This document shows, in pieces, positions 53,940 through 62,918 of a stretch of 64,000 bases of DNA. Each line of letters begins with the position of its first letter. The first letter of the stretch is position 1. Origin of the DNA: Fibrivirga algicola. GTDB lineage: Bacteria; Bacteroidota; Bacteroidia; Cytophagales; Spirosomataceae. The position numbers and the translations under genes are program-made. Below the pieces are notes generated by a model. It worked only from the letters and a program-made list of their open reading frames with translations, had not been told where the DNA came from and searched no databases. The stretch covers positions 1,054,001-1,118,000 of the forward strand of contig NZ_WAEL01000001.1 in NCBI RefSeq assembly GCF_011742925.1. Direction: 5' to 3'.

Positions 53940-53971
53940 TTGCAATGAAACGAGCAGCTGCTCTATCTTTG
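53940..53971 (+). promoter_or_regulatory. Promoter of the tRNA-like RNA
   Basis: TTG (53940-53942), 21 bp, TATCTTTG (53964-53971). The spacer contains the perfect palindrome GAGCAGCTGCTC (53952-53963), a possible operator. Transcription would start about 60 nt before the tRNA-like fold. Confidence 0.6.
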
Positions 53972-54034
53972 CATTGTCAAGTTAATCAGGGAGTTGAGAC
54001 GCCCGGGTACGTGTAACGAGACAAGTTAATTCAT

Positions 54035-54208
54035 TGTAGGGTGTCGAAATTGGCAGACGTGCCCTCCTGTCTCGGGGGTGGTGATAAGGGATAAACGCAG
54101 CATAATGCCGCTTTGCGGAATTCGTTTCTTCGGAGCGACTGGGGTTGACCACCAGATGTTGTACTGTAGCTAACCGCACCGTGGGTGGTTCGAGTCCCCC
54201 TCCTACAG
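54035..54208 (+). tRNA. tRNA-like RNA with large central insertion
   Basis: The ends form a 7-bp acceptor stem, TGTAGGG (54035-54041) with TCCTACA (54201-54207; one G-T). A Leu-type D region (AATTGGCAGACG) follows, then an anticodon-like arm CCCTC (54062-54066)/GGGGG (54074-54078) with loop CTGTCTC (GUC at the anticodon position). The T-loop TTCGAGT is flanked by GGTGG/CCCCC. About 100 nt between anticodon arm and T arm replace the normal variable loop and contain hairpins (CCGC-TTT-GCGG; GGTGGT/ACCACC). It may be an intron-bearing tRNA, a tRNA-derived RNA or a decayed gene. A promoter lies upstream and a terminator downstream. Confidence 0.45.
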
Positions 54209-54249
54209 CTTTTTGGTTTTTAGTTTGTTGATGAAGTGTAATTACGACA

Positions 54250-54280
54250 CGCCGGCTCAGGTTGAGGCCGGCGTTGTTTA
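54250..54280 (+). terminator. Rho-independent terminator
   Basis: CGCCGGC and GCCGGCG form the stem, with TCA/TGA extending it, followed by TTGTTTATTT. It probably ends the tRNA-like transcript. The rest of the gap to 54630 holds no gene. Confidence 0.65.
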
Positions 54281-54630
54281 TTTAAGCCAGAGCTGAAAAG
54301 CCCCCAAGCTCCAGAACGTACCTGGTCACTACACTGGTAGCTACAACTTGCAGCTCCTACGCGATAGCTCGCATTGTCTGTACCCGGCCGCTGGGTACGT
54401 TGCTGCCCCAAAAAACGGATAAAAAGCTGATTAGTTGAGCCGTGTGGTAGCTCAGGCGCTGTCAGCGGCCGTTGATTGCTACTGTCGGCGCATAGCGATA
54501 CAAACCCGATTTATCCTGATATTACGGCGCTTTTAAAGGCTGTTCTCCTCCTTTAGGAATAATTAACAGCCCCATTGGCCCTTAATTCGCTATTTTTGGG
54601 CATTAGTTAAAGTTCAATCTCTACACAAAC

Positions 54631-57600
54631 ATGCTTTCCTACAAACGCCTGAATAACCTGACGGGCTGGCTCATTTTCGCGGTGGCATTGGTTACCTATG
54701 CGTTAACCGTTGAACGTACAGCCAGCTTTTGGGACTGCGGCGAGTTCATTGCCTGTGCTTACAAATTACAGGTACCCCACCCGCCGGGCGCACCACTCTT
54801 TCTGCTGTTAGGACGTCTGTTCTCCTTCTTCGCCGGGGGCGACGTAACAAAGGTGGCCTTCTGGATCAACATGGTGTCGGTACTGTCGAGTGCCGCCACG
54901 ATCCTGTTCCTGTTCTGGACGATCACCATGTTGGTGCAGAAAACGCTTGACAAGGCCGAATTTGAATACACCACCGCCGACACACTGCTGGTTGTTGGCT
55001 CTGGTGCCGTTGGCGCGCTGGTATACACGTTTTCAGACACGTTCTGGTTTTCGGCGGTCGAAGCTGAGGTGTATGGTCTGTCTTCTTTTTTCACAGCCAT
55101 CGTGGTTTGGGCCGCGCTGCGCTGGGAGCGAATTGAAGATGAGGCCACGGCCAACCGCTGGATTCTGCTTATCGCTTACCTGACGGGGCTGTCGATCGGT
55201 GTTCACTTATTGAACCTCGTTACGCTGCCTGCGCTGGCGTTGCTGTTCTACTACAAGCACTTTAACCGCGTGTCGCCCCGCGATTTGATCGCAACATTGC
55301 TGTTGGGTGTTATGCTGATGTTGGGCCTGTTACTCCTCGAAGACGTGATCTGGCGGGGTATTTACATGGCTGCGTTGGTTGGTGCCTTCATTATGCTGCT
55401 GCGGACTGTACCTGCTACCAAGTACACCCAGCCAACCACCTGGGGTGCCGTTTTATCGTTCAGCATCGGCATGGCATTCCTGGGTGTGATCAACGCCGGG
55501 GTTATTCCGGGTCTGCCAAGTTCGGCCTTCGCGGTTGAACGGTTTGCGGTGAACACGCTGGGCTTGCCCTTCAATGTGGGTGTCATCACCTTTGTTGTCG
55601 TCTTTTTCAGCGCTCTTATCTACCTGATCATCTGGTCGGCACGGAAACGGAATGTGGCGTTGCATACGGGTCTTCTGGCCTTTGCGTTTGTGCTTATTGG
55701 CTACGCATCATTCATCCAGGTACTGGTTCGCTCGAACTACAATACGCCCATTAATGAGAACGACCCAAGTGATGCACTGAACTTCATATCGTACCTGAAG
55801 CGGGAGCAATACGGTAGTCGGTCGTTGACCTATGGTCCCATTTTTACCGCTGAACCAACGGGTCAGGAAAGCGATAAGAGTAAGCTGGAGCCGGTCTACA
55901 TGAAGAATAAAACGGGCTATGAAATCTTTGATTACAAGCCGGTTTATACGTACGAAAAAGGCGATCAGATGCTGTTTCCCCGGGTGTGGAGCACGCAGCA
56001 GAACCACCCGCAGCTATACCGCCGCTGGCTGAATCTGGCCGAGGGACAGAAGCCTACGTTTGGTGATAACATCAACTTCTTTATTACCTACCAGTTGGGG
56101 CACATGTGGGCCCGCTACCTGATGTGGAACTTTGCCGGTCGGGAAAGCGACATTGAAGGGGCTGGTTACCTGACGCCTTTCTCGAGCAACAAAGACCTGC
56201 CCGAAGTATTACAGACTAATAAAGGCCGCGATAATTTTTATATGCTGCCGTTGGTACTCGCCCTACTTGGTATTGTTTATCAGGCGTTCCGTCGGCGGGG
56301 CGATTTTCTGGTTGTTCTGCTGCTGTTCTTCTTTACGGGCGTTGCGCTACAAATCTTCCTGAACTCACCTCCGTCGGAACCGCGCGAACGGGACTATATC
56401 TACGTTGGCTCGTTCTATTTCTTTGCCATCTGGGTAGGCATGGGTGTTACGTCGATTGCTGAAGGTCTAAACTCATTCATCAAAAACGCCACACTCCGGA
56501 ATGCGCTCGTGCCCGCCGTATTCCTGCTTGTACCGGTTATGATGGCCGTTCAAAGCTGGGATAACCACGACCGGTCGAACCGCTACCACTCGGTTGATTT
56601 TGCCAAAAACCTGCTGAACTCCTGCGCACCCAACGCCATTTTGTTCACCGGTGGTGATAACGATACATTCCCGCTGTGGTATGCCCAGGAAGTGGAAGGG
56701 ATCCGGCGCGACGTGCGGGTCTGCAACCTGAGCCTGCTGGGTACCGAATGGTATATTCAGCAGATGAAACGGGATACGTATGAGTCGAAGGCGCTGCCTA
56801 TTTCGCTGGAGATGGAGCAGTTCAATAAAGGCAAGAATGACATTGTTCTTTACTATGCCAACCCGTCGGTAAAGAGTGGAATCGACCTGCGCCAGTACAT
56901 TAGCCTCATCAAACAGGGGAGCCCGGCAATTCAGGTGCCGCTGACAACCGGTGAAATGGCGAACACCTTGCCGTCGTCGACGTTATTCCTGCCTATCGAT
57001 AAGGCCGCCGTTGACAAAGCTGGCTTTGTGCCTGCCGAGCTGCGCCCGTACCTGAAAGACACCTTGCAGTGGACTATCGGTGAGCGTAACTTGTATAAGC
57101 CTGACCTGATCATTCTCGACATGATTGCCGCCAACAATTGGCAGCGGCCGATTTATTTCTCGGCAACTCTCGGCGGCGAAAGCTATCTGAACCTGCGGGA
57201 TCATATGCAATTGGAAGGCTATGCCTATCGACTGATGCCTGTTGCTATTCCGGGTGTGCAGGATGGGTACGTGAACAGCGATGTCATGTACAAAAACATG
57301 ATGAATCGGATGGCATGGCGCGAGATGAACAACCCGAATACTTACTACGACGAGACTTACAAGGGATCGCCGGTTGTATCGGCTCGGATCGCGTTCTTCC
57401 GCCTGGCCGATCAGCTTCTTCGGGAAGGTAAAAAAGAGCAGGCTAAACAGGTGCTCGACCGGAGCCTGAACGTGCTGCCCGATAAGAGTATCCCCTACGA
57501 TCAGGTATCGGCCAGTTATGTACGGCTACTGCTTGAAGTGGGTGATCTGAAACAGGCCAGCCATATTGCCGATACGATGAGCCGCCGCGCTGACGAAAAT

Positions 57601-57762
57601 TTGACGTACTACGAAAAAACAGGCCGGACAGCTGGCGAAACGAACGCCGATCTGTATGGACTGCAAATGCTGGCAGAGACCTATAAGGAGGCCAAACAGC
57701 CTGAGTTGTCCAAAAAATACGAAGCCCTCCTGCAAAAGCATTTGGCCATCGTTGGTAATTAA
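54631..57762 (+). CDS. DUF2723-family membrane glycosyltransferase-like protein
   Basis: This 1043-residue protein begins with a membrane domain typical of DUF2723 (ERTASFWDCGEFIACAYKLQ, VPHPPGAPLFLLLGRLFSFF), with about ten to twelve hydrophobic helices in the first 400 residues, among them VEAEVYGLSSFFTAIVVWAA. The soluble C-terminal half contains GGDNDTFPLWYAQEVEGIR and a tetratricopeptide-like end (EGKKEQAKQVLDRSLNVLPD). These proteins are related to protein O-mannosyltransferases (GT117 type). The glycosylation target is not known. Confidence 0.85.
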   Translation: MLSYKRLNNLTGWLIFAVALVTYALTVERTASFWDCGEFIACAYKLQVPHPPGAPLFLLLGRLFSFFAGGDVTKVAFWINMVSVLSSAATILFLFWTITMLVQKTLDKAEFEYTTADTLLVVGSGAVGALVYTFSDTFWFSAVEAEVYGLSSFFTAIVVWAALRWERIEDEATANRWILLIAYLTGLSIGVHLLNLVTLPALALLFYYKHFNRVSPRDLIATLLLGVMLMLGLLLLEDVIWRGIYMAALVGAFIMLLRTVPATKYTQPTTWGAVLSFSIGMAFLGVINAGVIPGLPSSAFAVERFAVNTLGLPFNVGVITFVVVFFSALIYLIIWSARKRNVALHTGLLAFAFVLIGYASFIQVLVRSNYNTPINENDPSDALNFISYLKREQYGSRSLTYGPIFTAEPTGQESDKSKLEPVYMKNKTGYEIFDYKPVYTYEKGDQMLFPRVWSTQQNHPQLYRRWLNLAEGQKPTFGDNINFFITYQLGHMWARYLMWNFAGRESDIEGAGYLTPFSSNKDLPEVLQTNKGRDNFYMLPLVLALLGIVYQAFRRRGDFLVVLLLFFFTGVALQIFLNSPPSEPRERDYIYVGSFYFFAIWVGMGVTSIAEGLNSFIKNATLRNALVPAVFLLVPVMMAVQSWDNHDRSNRYHSVDFAKNLLNSCAPNAILFTGGDNDTFPLWYAQEVEGIRRDVRVCNLSLLGTEWYIQQMKRDTYESKALPISLEMEQFNKGKNDIVLYYANPSVKSGIDLRQYISLIKQGSPAIQVPLTTGEMANTLPSSTLFLPIDKAAVDKAGFVPAELRPYLKDTLQWTIGERNLYKPDLIILDMIAANNWQRPIYFSATLGGESYLNLRDHMQLEGYAYRLMPVAIPGVQDGYVNSDVMYKNMMNRMAWREMNNPNTYYDETYKGSPVVSARIAFFRLADQLLREGKKEQAKQVLDRSLNVLPDKSIPYDQVSASYVRLLLEVGDLKQASHIADTMSRRADENLTYYEKTGRTAGETNADLYGLQMLAETYKEAKQPELSKKYEALLQKHLAIVGN

Positions 57763-57766
57763 CCTA

Positions 57767-57798
57767 AAACGGCCCCTGTGCAGGGGCCGTTTTCTTTT
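57767..57798 (+). terminator. Strong rho-independent terminator
   Basis: AAAACGGCCCCTG and CAGGGGCCGTTTT form the stem with a 2-nt loop and are followed by CTTTTT. It ends the DUF2723 transcript. Confidence 0.9.
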
Positions 57799-57806
57799 TA
57801 TCTTTG
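57799..57806 (+). promoter_or_regulatory. -7 element of the short membrane protein
   Basis: TATCTTTG matches the phylum -7 consensus directly after the terminator and 68 nt before the ATG at 57875. No TTG with correct spacing was found. Confidence 0.4.
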
Positions 57807-57874
57807 CACCAACACAGTTGCTCAATTAGTCGCGCTGGCTTCGCTGGCTGGCCTTTAGTTCCGTTTTGACAATC

Positions 57875-57985
57875 ATGACACACGACACGCTTTCGACCAT
57901 TGGTACCCTGATTTTTTACGCTGTCTTATTGATCGCCTCCTACATCACTGGCCGTTGGCTGGTGAGCAAGGAGCGCAATTATTAG
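57875..57985 (+). CDS. 36-residue single-pass membrane protein
   Basis: A very short frame (THDTLSTIGTLIFYAVLLIA, SYITGRWLVSKERNY) with one transmembrane helix of about 20 residues and a charged C-terminus. It stands between a terminator and the acyltransferase gene with its own -7 element. Its small size makes it easy to miss. Function unknown; such microproteins often modulate a membrane complex. Confidence 0.5.
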   Translation: MTHDTLSTIGTLIFYAVLLIASYITGRWLVSKERNY

Positions 57986-58087
57986 TAAAGTTCAACCTGG
58001 TAGTGTCTATAGTTCAACGTTTAAGTAATTTTAGACGTCGAAGTATAGACACTATTTTTTTGGACCACTGTAAACAGGTTTTTGCCA

Positions 58088-58681
58088 ATGATTGGGGCTA
58101 TCCTCACCCGAATTTACCACTTCCTGGGCTGGAAGATCGTTGGGCCTCACCCAACGGTGCCAAAAGCACTTTGGGTTGTTGCGCCACATAGTACCAATTG
58201 GGATTTTCCACTTGGCCTCTGGATTCGGCATGAGGTCGGTATTTACATAGGTTTTCTGGCAAAAAGCAGTTTGTTCCACTGGTATAGCGGCTGGCTATTT
58301 CGTGGACTCGGTGGTACACCTGTTTACCGAAATAAAGCAAACAATCTGGTAGACGCGGTGGCTGAAACGTTTAATCGTCACGAAGTCCTTCACGTGTGTA
58401 TTGCCCCCGAGGGTACACGCAGCGACGTAAGCAAGCTTAGAACGGGTTTCTACTACATGGCTCAAAAAGCCAACGTTCCCCTAATTTTGGTTGGGTTCGA
58501 CTGGACACGCAAAGAGATCGTGCTCAGTGAGCCTCTGTACGTGACGGGCGATTTTCAGCGCGATATGCTGCCCTTTTATCAGTTCTTCGCAGGCCTGGCA
58601 GAACCTCATAAAACATGGCTGCAAAATTGGGAGCAAACGGGCGAAATTCCCTCTCCTTCTTCCGCTTCAGCTGTTAGATAA
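58088..58681 (+). CDS. 1-acyl-glycerol-3-phosphate acyltransferase-like
   Basis: This 197-residue protein has the PlsC-type motifs HSTNWDFP (H-x4-D) and APEGTRSDVSKL (EGTRS), with a substrate loop between them. The start is taken at the ATG at 58088. It lacks a long N-terminal membrane helix apart from GAILTRIYHFLGW. It acylates a phospholipid precursor or a related acceptor. Confidence 0.8.
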   Translation: MIGAILTRIYHFLGWKIVGPHPTVPKALWVVAPHSTNWDFPLGLWIRHEVGIYIGFLAKSSLFHWYSGWLFRGLGGTPVYRNKANNLVDAVAETFNRHEVLHVCIAPEGTRSDVSKLRTGFYYMAQKANVPLILVGFDWTRKEIVLSEPLYVTGDFQRDMLPFYQFFAGLAEPHKTWLQNWEQTGEIPSPSSASAVR

Positions 58682-58996
58682 CATTCGTTGGCTTTGTAAT
58701 TCAATGTCCTACCTCGCTGTGCGACCTCTATAGTTGCTAATTTAATTATACTAAATCGGTAGGCAAGATAGTTTTATTCTGTAGCAGGGTGGCGTACGGC
58801 CGCCTGATATCGCTGTGTAGTTTGTTGGCTGATAACCCGAGCGACTCGGATTAATAAGGCCTGTTTTTGCCTGATCGAAAGAATCGCGCGTCGAGAAATC
58901 CCTGATCGGGGCGGTCTGCTCACCGGGCGGAGATCTGAAATGTGAGCTTATACCTCGTAAGAGTTTCCAGCAACTACACGAAAGCAAACGCAGCGT

Positions 58997-59863
58997 ATGA
59001 ACCGAGTAGTAGTTATACATACACCAGTGGGTTTTACCAGGCAGGGCCGGGCCAGTAAAAACGAAGATTACATACTGCCAACCGCTAAGCGGGCTACCGA
59101 TTCAGACCGACTGTTTTTGGTTTGCGACGGAGAGGGAAGTGAGCAACAGGGCGAATTGGCCAGCCTTTTGGCAGCGGAGACACTACAGGCCTATATGCGA
59201 ACTCACCCGACAGAACACGTCGATGTAACGTACCTGCAGGGGGCAATTAATGCGGTGGAAAAGGCGTTCGATCGGGCAATCCGCGAAGAAGTTGAGGCCA
59301 ATTTAGCAGGTATGTCAACAACCCTGACGCTTCTGAGTTTGCATCAGCGAGGCGTGACAATAGCGCACATCGGAGACAGCCGGGTGTATCATATCCGCGC
59401 CGGGCAAATTCTTTATCAGATTCCCAACAATCGGGCAACGAGTGAGCAGGCGGTACTGACTCAGTCAATACAGGGGAGCAAGCTGCCCGCAAAACCGGAC
59501 GTTTATGAAACGCAGGATGTAGCAGCCGACGACTACTTTTTCCTTTGTACCGCTGGGTTTTTGGAAGCGTTTACCAGCACTGATCTGGCTCAAACTCTGC
59601 TGAGCCGTACGCTGACTGACCGCCAGAAAGTAGCCGTACTACTCGACCAATGTGCTGAGCAATCAACTGATAATTATTCGGGCTACATGATTCACGTAGC
59701 AGCGGTTGAATCGCTTTCCGAACTGCCTGGCCAGTCACCAATCAGGGCTGAACGCGTCAGTACGCCTGAAAACAGCATGGAGACCTTCCAGTATATGCTA
59801 TCGGAGGGGGAGGAGGCCCTGGAAAGGGAAAATCGGAACTGGTTTCAGCGAATGCTGCTGTAG
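58997..59863 (+). CDS. PP2C-like phosphatase-fold protein, atypical
   Basis: This 288-residue protein keeps the PPM fold outline: a RQGRASKNEDYILP entry, VCDGEGSEQQGELAS, HIGDSRVYHIRAG and a final TDNYSGYMIHV. The usual acidic residue of the SDGL motif is replaced (CTAGFLEAFTS), and GSEQQ stands for GGHK-like text. Asp44 and the GDS motif remain. It may be a weak or metal-poor phosphatase or a signalling protein. The C-terminal 45 residues are a charged helix. The 58682-58996 gap holds nothing recognisable. Confidence 0.65.
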   Translation: MNRVVVIHTPVGFTRQGRASKNEDYILPTAKRATDSDRLFLVCDGEGSEQQGELASLLAAETLQAYMRTHPTEHVDVTYLQGAINAVEKAFDRAIREEVEANLAGMSTTLTLLSLHQRGVTIAHIGDSRVYHIRAGQILYQIPNNRATSEQAVLTQSIQGSKLPAKPDVYETQDVAADDYFFLCTAGFLEAFTSTDLAQTLLSRTLTDRQKVAVLLDQCAEQSTDNYSGYMIHVAAVESLSELPGQSPIRAERVSTPENSMETFQYMLSEGEEALERENRNWFQRMLL

Positions 59864-59890
59864 GGGCGGTTTTGCCGCTGAATTCGGCGA

Positions 59891-61015
59891 TCAGCTATTC
59901 ATTAATTGACGCAGCGTAGCCACCATCGATGCCCCTGCTCGTTCTGACGCACCTGGTGAACCCATTCGTTCATGCAGGTCAACGTACCCAGCCAACACGT
60001 CGGCTCGGCGAGCTCCCCCGGGTAGCACCATTGTTAGCTCGGCGCCAACGCGCTGGGGCGTTAGGTCGTTCTGAATAAGCTCGGTGACAAGAGGGCGATC
60101 GACAATAAGATTGACCAGCGAGATGTACGGCACGGCAATTACCTGACTGGCAATGGCGTAGCTAAGCCAGGACGTGCGATAGCAGACCACTTGTGGCACA
60201 TTTAACAAAGCAGTTTCGAGGGTGGCCGTACCCGAGGTGACCAGTGCTGCCGTAGCTGCCGATAACAGGTCGTAGGCCGCATCGGCTACCCGTTCAACCA
60301 GAGGGTAGTCGGCCAGCAGTTGGTCATACAGTTCGTTGGGCAGGTTGCTGACGGTACCTACTACAAACCGATAGTCCGGAAACTGCCGGGTTGTTTCGAG
60401 CATTACGGGCAACATCGATACAATCTCCTGACGGCGGCTACCGGGAAGTAGCGCAACCAGGGGCTTATCGACCTGCTTCAACCGCGCCACCACGTTGGGG
60501 GCGGGCTGGTGGTTGACCAGTGCATCAAGCAGAGGGTTCCCTACATACTCGACTTCATAGTCATACGTACGGAAGAATGTTTTCTCGAAGGGCAAGATCA
60601 CAAACAGCCGATCCACGGTTGCTTTGATTGCTAACGCCCTACGCTGATTCCAGGCCCACACTTTCGGCGAAATGTAGTAAAAAACGCGAATTCCGTGTTT
60701 TTTGGCCCATTTTGCCATCCGCAGATTGAATCCCGCGTAATCGATTAGTATCAATACATCCGGGCGGTGTGCCAACACATCGGTCTGACAGGCTCGCATC
60801 AGTTTACGAATAGTCCCCAGATTCTTGGCCACTTCCCAAAAGCCCATAAACGCCAGGTCTCGGTAGTGTTTGACCAGGGTAGCGCCGGCGGCCTCCATCT
60901 GCTCACCGCCCCAGGCACGTACCTGGGCTTCGGTATCGTGCTGCCTGATAGCCCGGATCAAGTTGGCGCCATGCAAATCGCCCGAACGTTCGCCAGCAAT
61001 GATGTAATAGGTCAT
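59891..61015 (-). CDS. lpxB: Lipid-A-disaccharide synthase
   Basis: This is a 374-residue enzyme from the ATG at 61015 (TYYIIAGERSGDLHGANLIR). It has IDYAGFNLRMAKWAKKHGI, FYYISPKVWAWNQRRALAIK, LLPGSRRQEIVSMLPVML and TSGTATLETALLNVPQVVCY, the standard LpxB motifs. It joins UDP-diacyl-glucosamine and lipid X in lipid A synthesis. The frame extends a little further upstream, but the typical start is here. Confidence 0.93.
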   Translation of the reverse strand: MTYYIIAGERSGDLHGANLIRAIRQHDTEAQVRAWGGEQMEAAGATLVKHYRDLAFMGFWEVAKNLGTIRKLMRACQTDVLAHRPDVLILIDYAGFNLRMAKWAKKHGIRVFYYISPKVWAWNQRRALAIKATVDRLFVILPFEKTFFRTYDYEVEYVGNPLLDALVNHQPAPNVVARLKQVDKPLVALLPGSRRQEIVSMLPVMLETTRQFPDYRFVVGTVSNLPNELYDQLLADYPLVERVADAAYDLLSAATAALVTSGTATLETALLNVPQVVCYRTSWLSYAIASQVIAVPYISLVNLIVDRPLVTELIQNDLTPQRVGAELTMVLPGGARRADVLAGYVDLHERMGSPGASERAGASMVATLRQLMNS

Positions 61016-61128
61016 AAGGGTCTGCAGATCACGATGAAGAGGCAACCAGGATCAATGGCGCTGCTCTATGGGAAAATTAGATAGCCGTAAAACCATGGAT
61101 ACTGGTGGCTCATTCATCGCTACCTGGT

Positions 61129-61545
61129 CTATTCGCCGTAGTAATCAACAAAATTACGCTCGGTCTCATAGAGGCGAATTTGATACAGCCGGGCCTCCGT
61201 GAGCGGTGATAAGGCCTGCTCGAGTAACCGCCAGATTTCCATCACCAGAATTTCGCAGCTAGCCATTTTACCCTGCATAAAGGGCACATCCAGGTTGATG
61301 TTCTTGTGGTCTAGTTGCTCAATAATTTCCCGCTTGATCACATCACCCAACACCTTTAGGTCAATGACAAACCCAGTGTCAGGATCGGGTTCCCCTTTCA
61401 CCGTAACGATCAACTCGAAGTTATGACCGTGCCAATTGTGGTTCGCACAGGGACCAAAAACTTCTTTATTACGCTCGTCAGACCAGTTGGGGTTGAACAA
61501 CCGGTGGGCGGCGTTGAAATGCTCTTTTCGACTGATATATACCAT
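61129..61545 (-). CDS. queD: 6-carboxy-5,6,7,8-tetrahydropterin synthase (QueD-like)
   Basis: This 138-residue protein has the T-fold pattern of 6-pyruvoyl-tetrahydropterin synthases: HFNAAHRLFN, CANHNWHGHNFEL (zinc His residues), DTGFVIDLKVLGDVIK and MEIWRLLEQALSPLTEARLY. It converts dihydroneopterin triphosphate in queuosine synthesis. A TACTTTTG element lies at 61606-61599. Confidence 0.9.
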   Translation of the reverse strand: MVYISRKEHFNAAHRLFNPNWSDERNKEVFGPCANHNWHGHNFELIVTVKGEPDPDTGFVIDLKVLGDVIKREIIEQLDHKNINLDVPFMQGKMASCEILVMEIWRLLEQALSPLTEARLYQIRLYETERNFVDYYGE

Positions 61546-61598
61546 TTTATCTGGTTAGTTTGCGGCGGTTGCCAGATAACGCCGACTGTTTTGGGTCA

Positions 61599-61606
61599 CA
61601 AAAGTA
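61599..61606 (-). promoter_or_regulatory. -7 element of queD
   Basis: TACTTTTG on the minus strand, 54 nt before the ATG, fits TAnnTTTG. The remaining 61546-61916 gap holds no gene. Confidence 0.45.
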
Positions 61607-61916
61607 CGGCTTTTTGCCCGATAGCGGTAAAGTACAAACAAAGCCAAAGCTCACTTTCCCGATAATCCCTTTATTGTGAGGCCGATCGTGAGCCGGAAAA
61701 AACAATAGACTGTTTATTTATATGCTGCAACAGAATCGGAGCAAAGCATACGATCGTAGGTAAATAGTTGCATAGGTATTAGAATAGTACTATTTAATAA
61801 AAGAATACGTTATGGTTTAGTCTGTCCAAAGCCCGTACCTTTACAGTCCAATTTCGGAATCTGTACAATTTACATTCAGGAATACACATAGGCCAGACGT
61901 TTAACAGAAGTTCTCT

Positions 61917-62882
61917 ATGATTATTGTGACGGGGGCTGCCGGTTTTATAGGCAGTTGTTTGATTGATAAGTTAAACGCGGAAAACTTCAATTATATCATT
62001 GCTGTCGATGACTTCTCGAACCCCGACAAGAAGCCTAACCTCGACGGTAAACAGATTCAGGAGTTTGTGGAGCGCGAGCAGTTTTTCGACTGGCTCGACG
62101 CCAATTATCAGGAAGTAGAATTCCTGTTCCACATTGGTGCCCGGACCGACACTACCGAATTTGATTATGCCATATTCGACCATCTGAACGTCGCCTATTC
62201 GAAGAAGATCTGGGAGAAATGCATCGATTATCAGATTCCTCTTGTCTACGCTTCCTCGGCTGCTACCTACGGCTTAGGGGAATTTGGCTACGATGACAAC
62301 GAGTCGGTCATATCTCAGTTGAAGCCATTGAACCCCTACGGAGAATCGAAAAACGAGTTCGATATCTGGGCATTGGCGCAGGAGCGCAAGCCGTTTTTTT
62401 GGGCGGGTTTGAAGTTTTTCAACGTATATGGTCCCAACGAGTACCATAAAGGGCGGATGGCGTCGGTCATTTTTCATGCCTACCATCAGATTTCCAGGAC
62501 TGAGCGCATGAAGCTATTCCGGTCGCACAACCCGGATTTTACGGATGGCGGCCAAATGCGCGATTTCGTGTACGTGAAAGATGTGGTCGAAGTATGCCTC
62601 TTCCTTATGCACCACCGCCGTAATTCAGGTATTTATAACCTGGGTAGTGGCAAAGCCCGCACCTTCCTCGATCTCGCCAACAGTACGTTTGCCGCAATGG
62701 AACGTGAACCGCAGATCGATTTCATCGATACCCCCGCCGATATTCGCGATAAGTACCAGTACTACACCCAAGCAAATATGAGCAAGTTACGGTCGATCGG
62801 TTACGAACGCCCGTTTCATTCACTGGAAGAGGGGATTGCTGATTACGTCAGAACGTACCTGCAGTCGGGCAAGTACATGTAG
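61917..62882 (+). CDS. hldD: ADP-L-glycero-D-manno-heptose-6-epimerase-like
   Basis: This 321-residue SDR-type epimerase has GAAGFIGSCLIDKLNAENFN (NAD(P) site), IGARTDTTEFDYAIF, YASSAATYG and the catalytic YGESKNEFD. The order and length match HldD (RfaD), the last step of heptose precursor synthesis for the lipopolysaccharide core. It is next to other envelope genes (lpxB). Confidence 0.88.
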   Translation: MIIVTGAAGFIGSCLIDKLNAENFNYIIAVDDFSNPDKKPNLDGKQIQEFVEREQFFDWLDANYQEVEFLFHIGARTDTTEFDYAIFDHLNVAYSKKIWEKCIDYQIPLVYASSAATYGLGEFGYDDNESVISQLKPLNPYGESKNEFDIWALAQERKPFFWAGLKFFNVYGPNEYHKGRMASVIFHAYHQISRTERMKLFRSHNPDFTDGGQMRDFVYVKDVVEVCLFLMHHRRNSGIYNLGSGKARTFLDLANSTFAAMEREPQIDFIDTPADIRDKYQYYTQANMSKLRSIGYERPFHSLEEGIADYVRTYLQSGKYM

Positions 62883-62918
62883 TTGCCGCCTTTACACAGC
62901 CTGCCCCGTTAGGCTGCG

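Noticed and set aside
58751-59020. An 89-residue minus-strand frame in the gap before the PP2C-like gene
   Set aside because: The translation has no protein-like pattern and the frame overlaps the start of a better gene.
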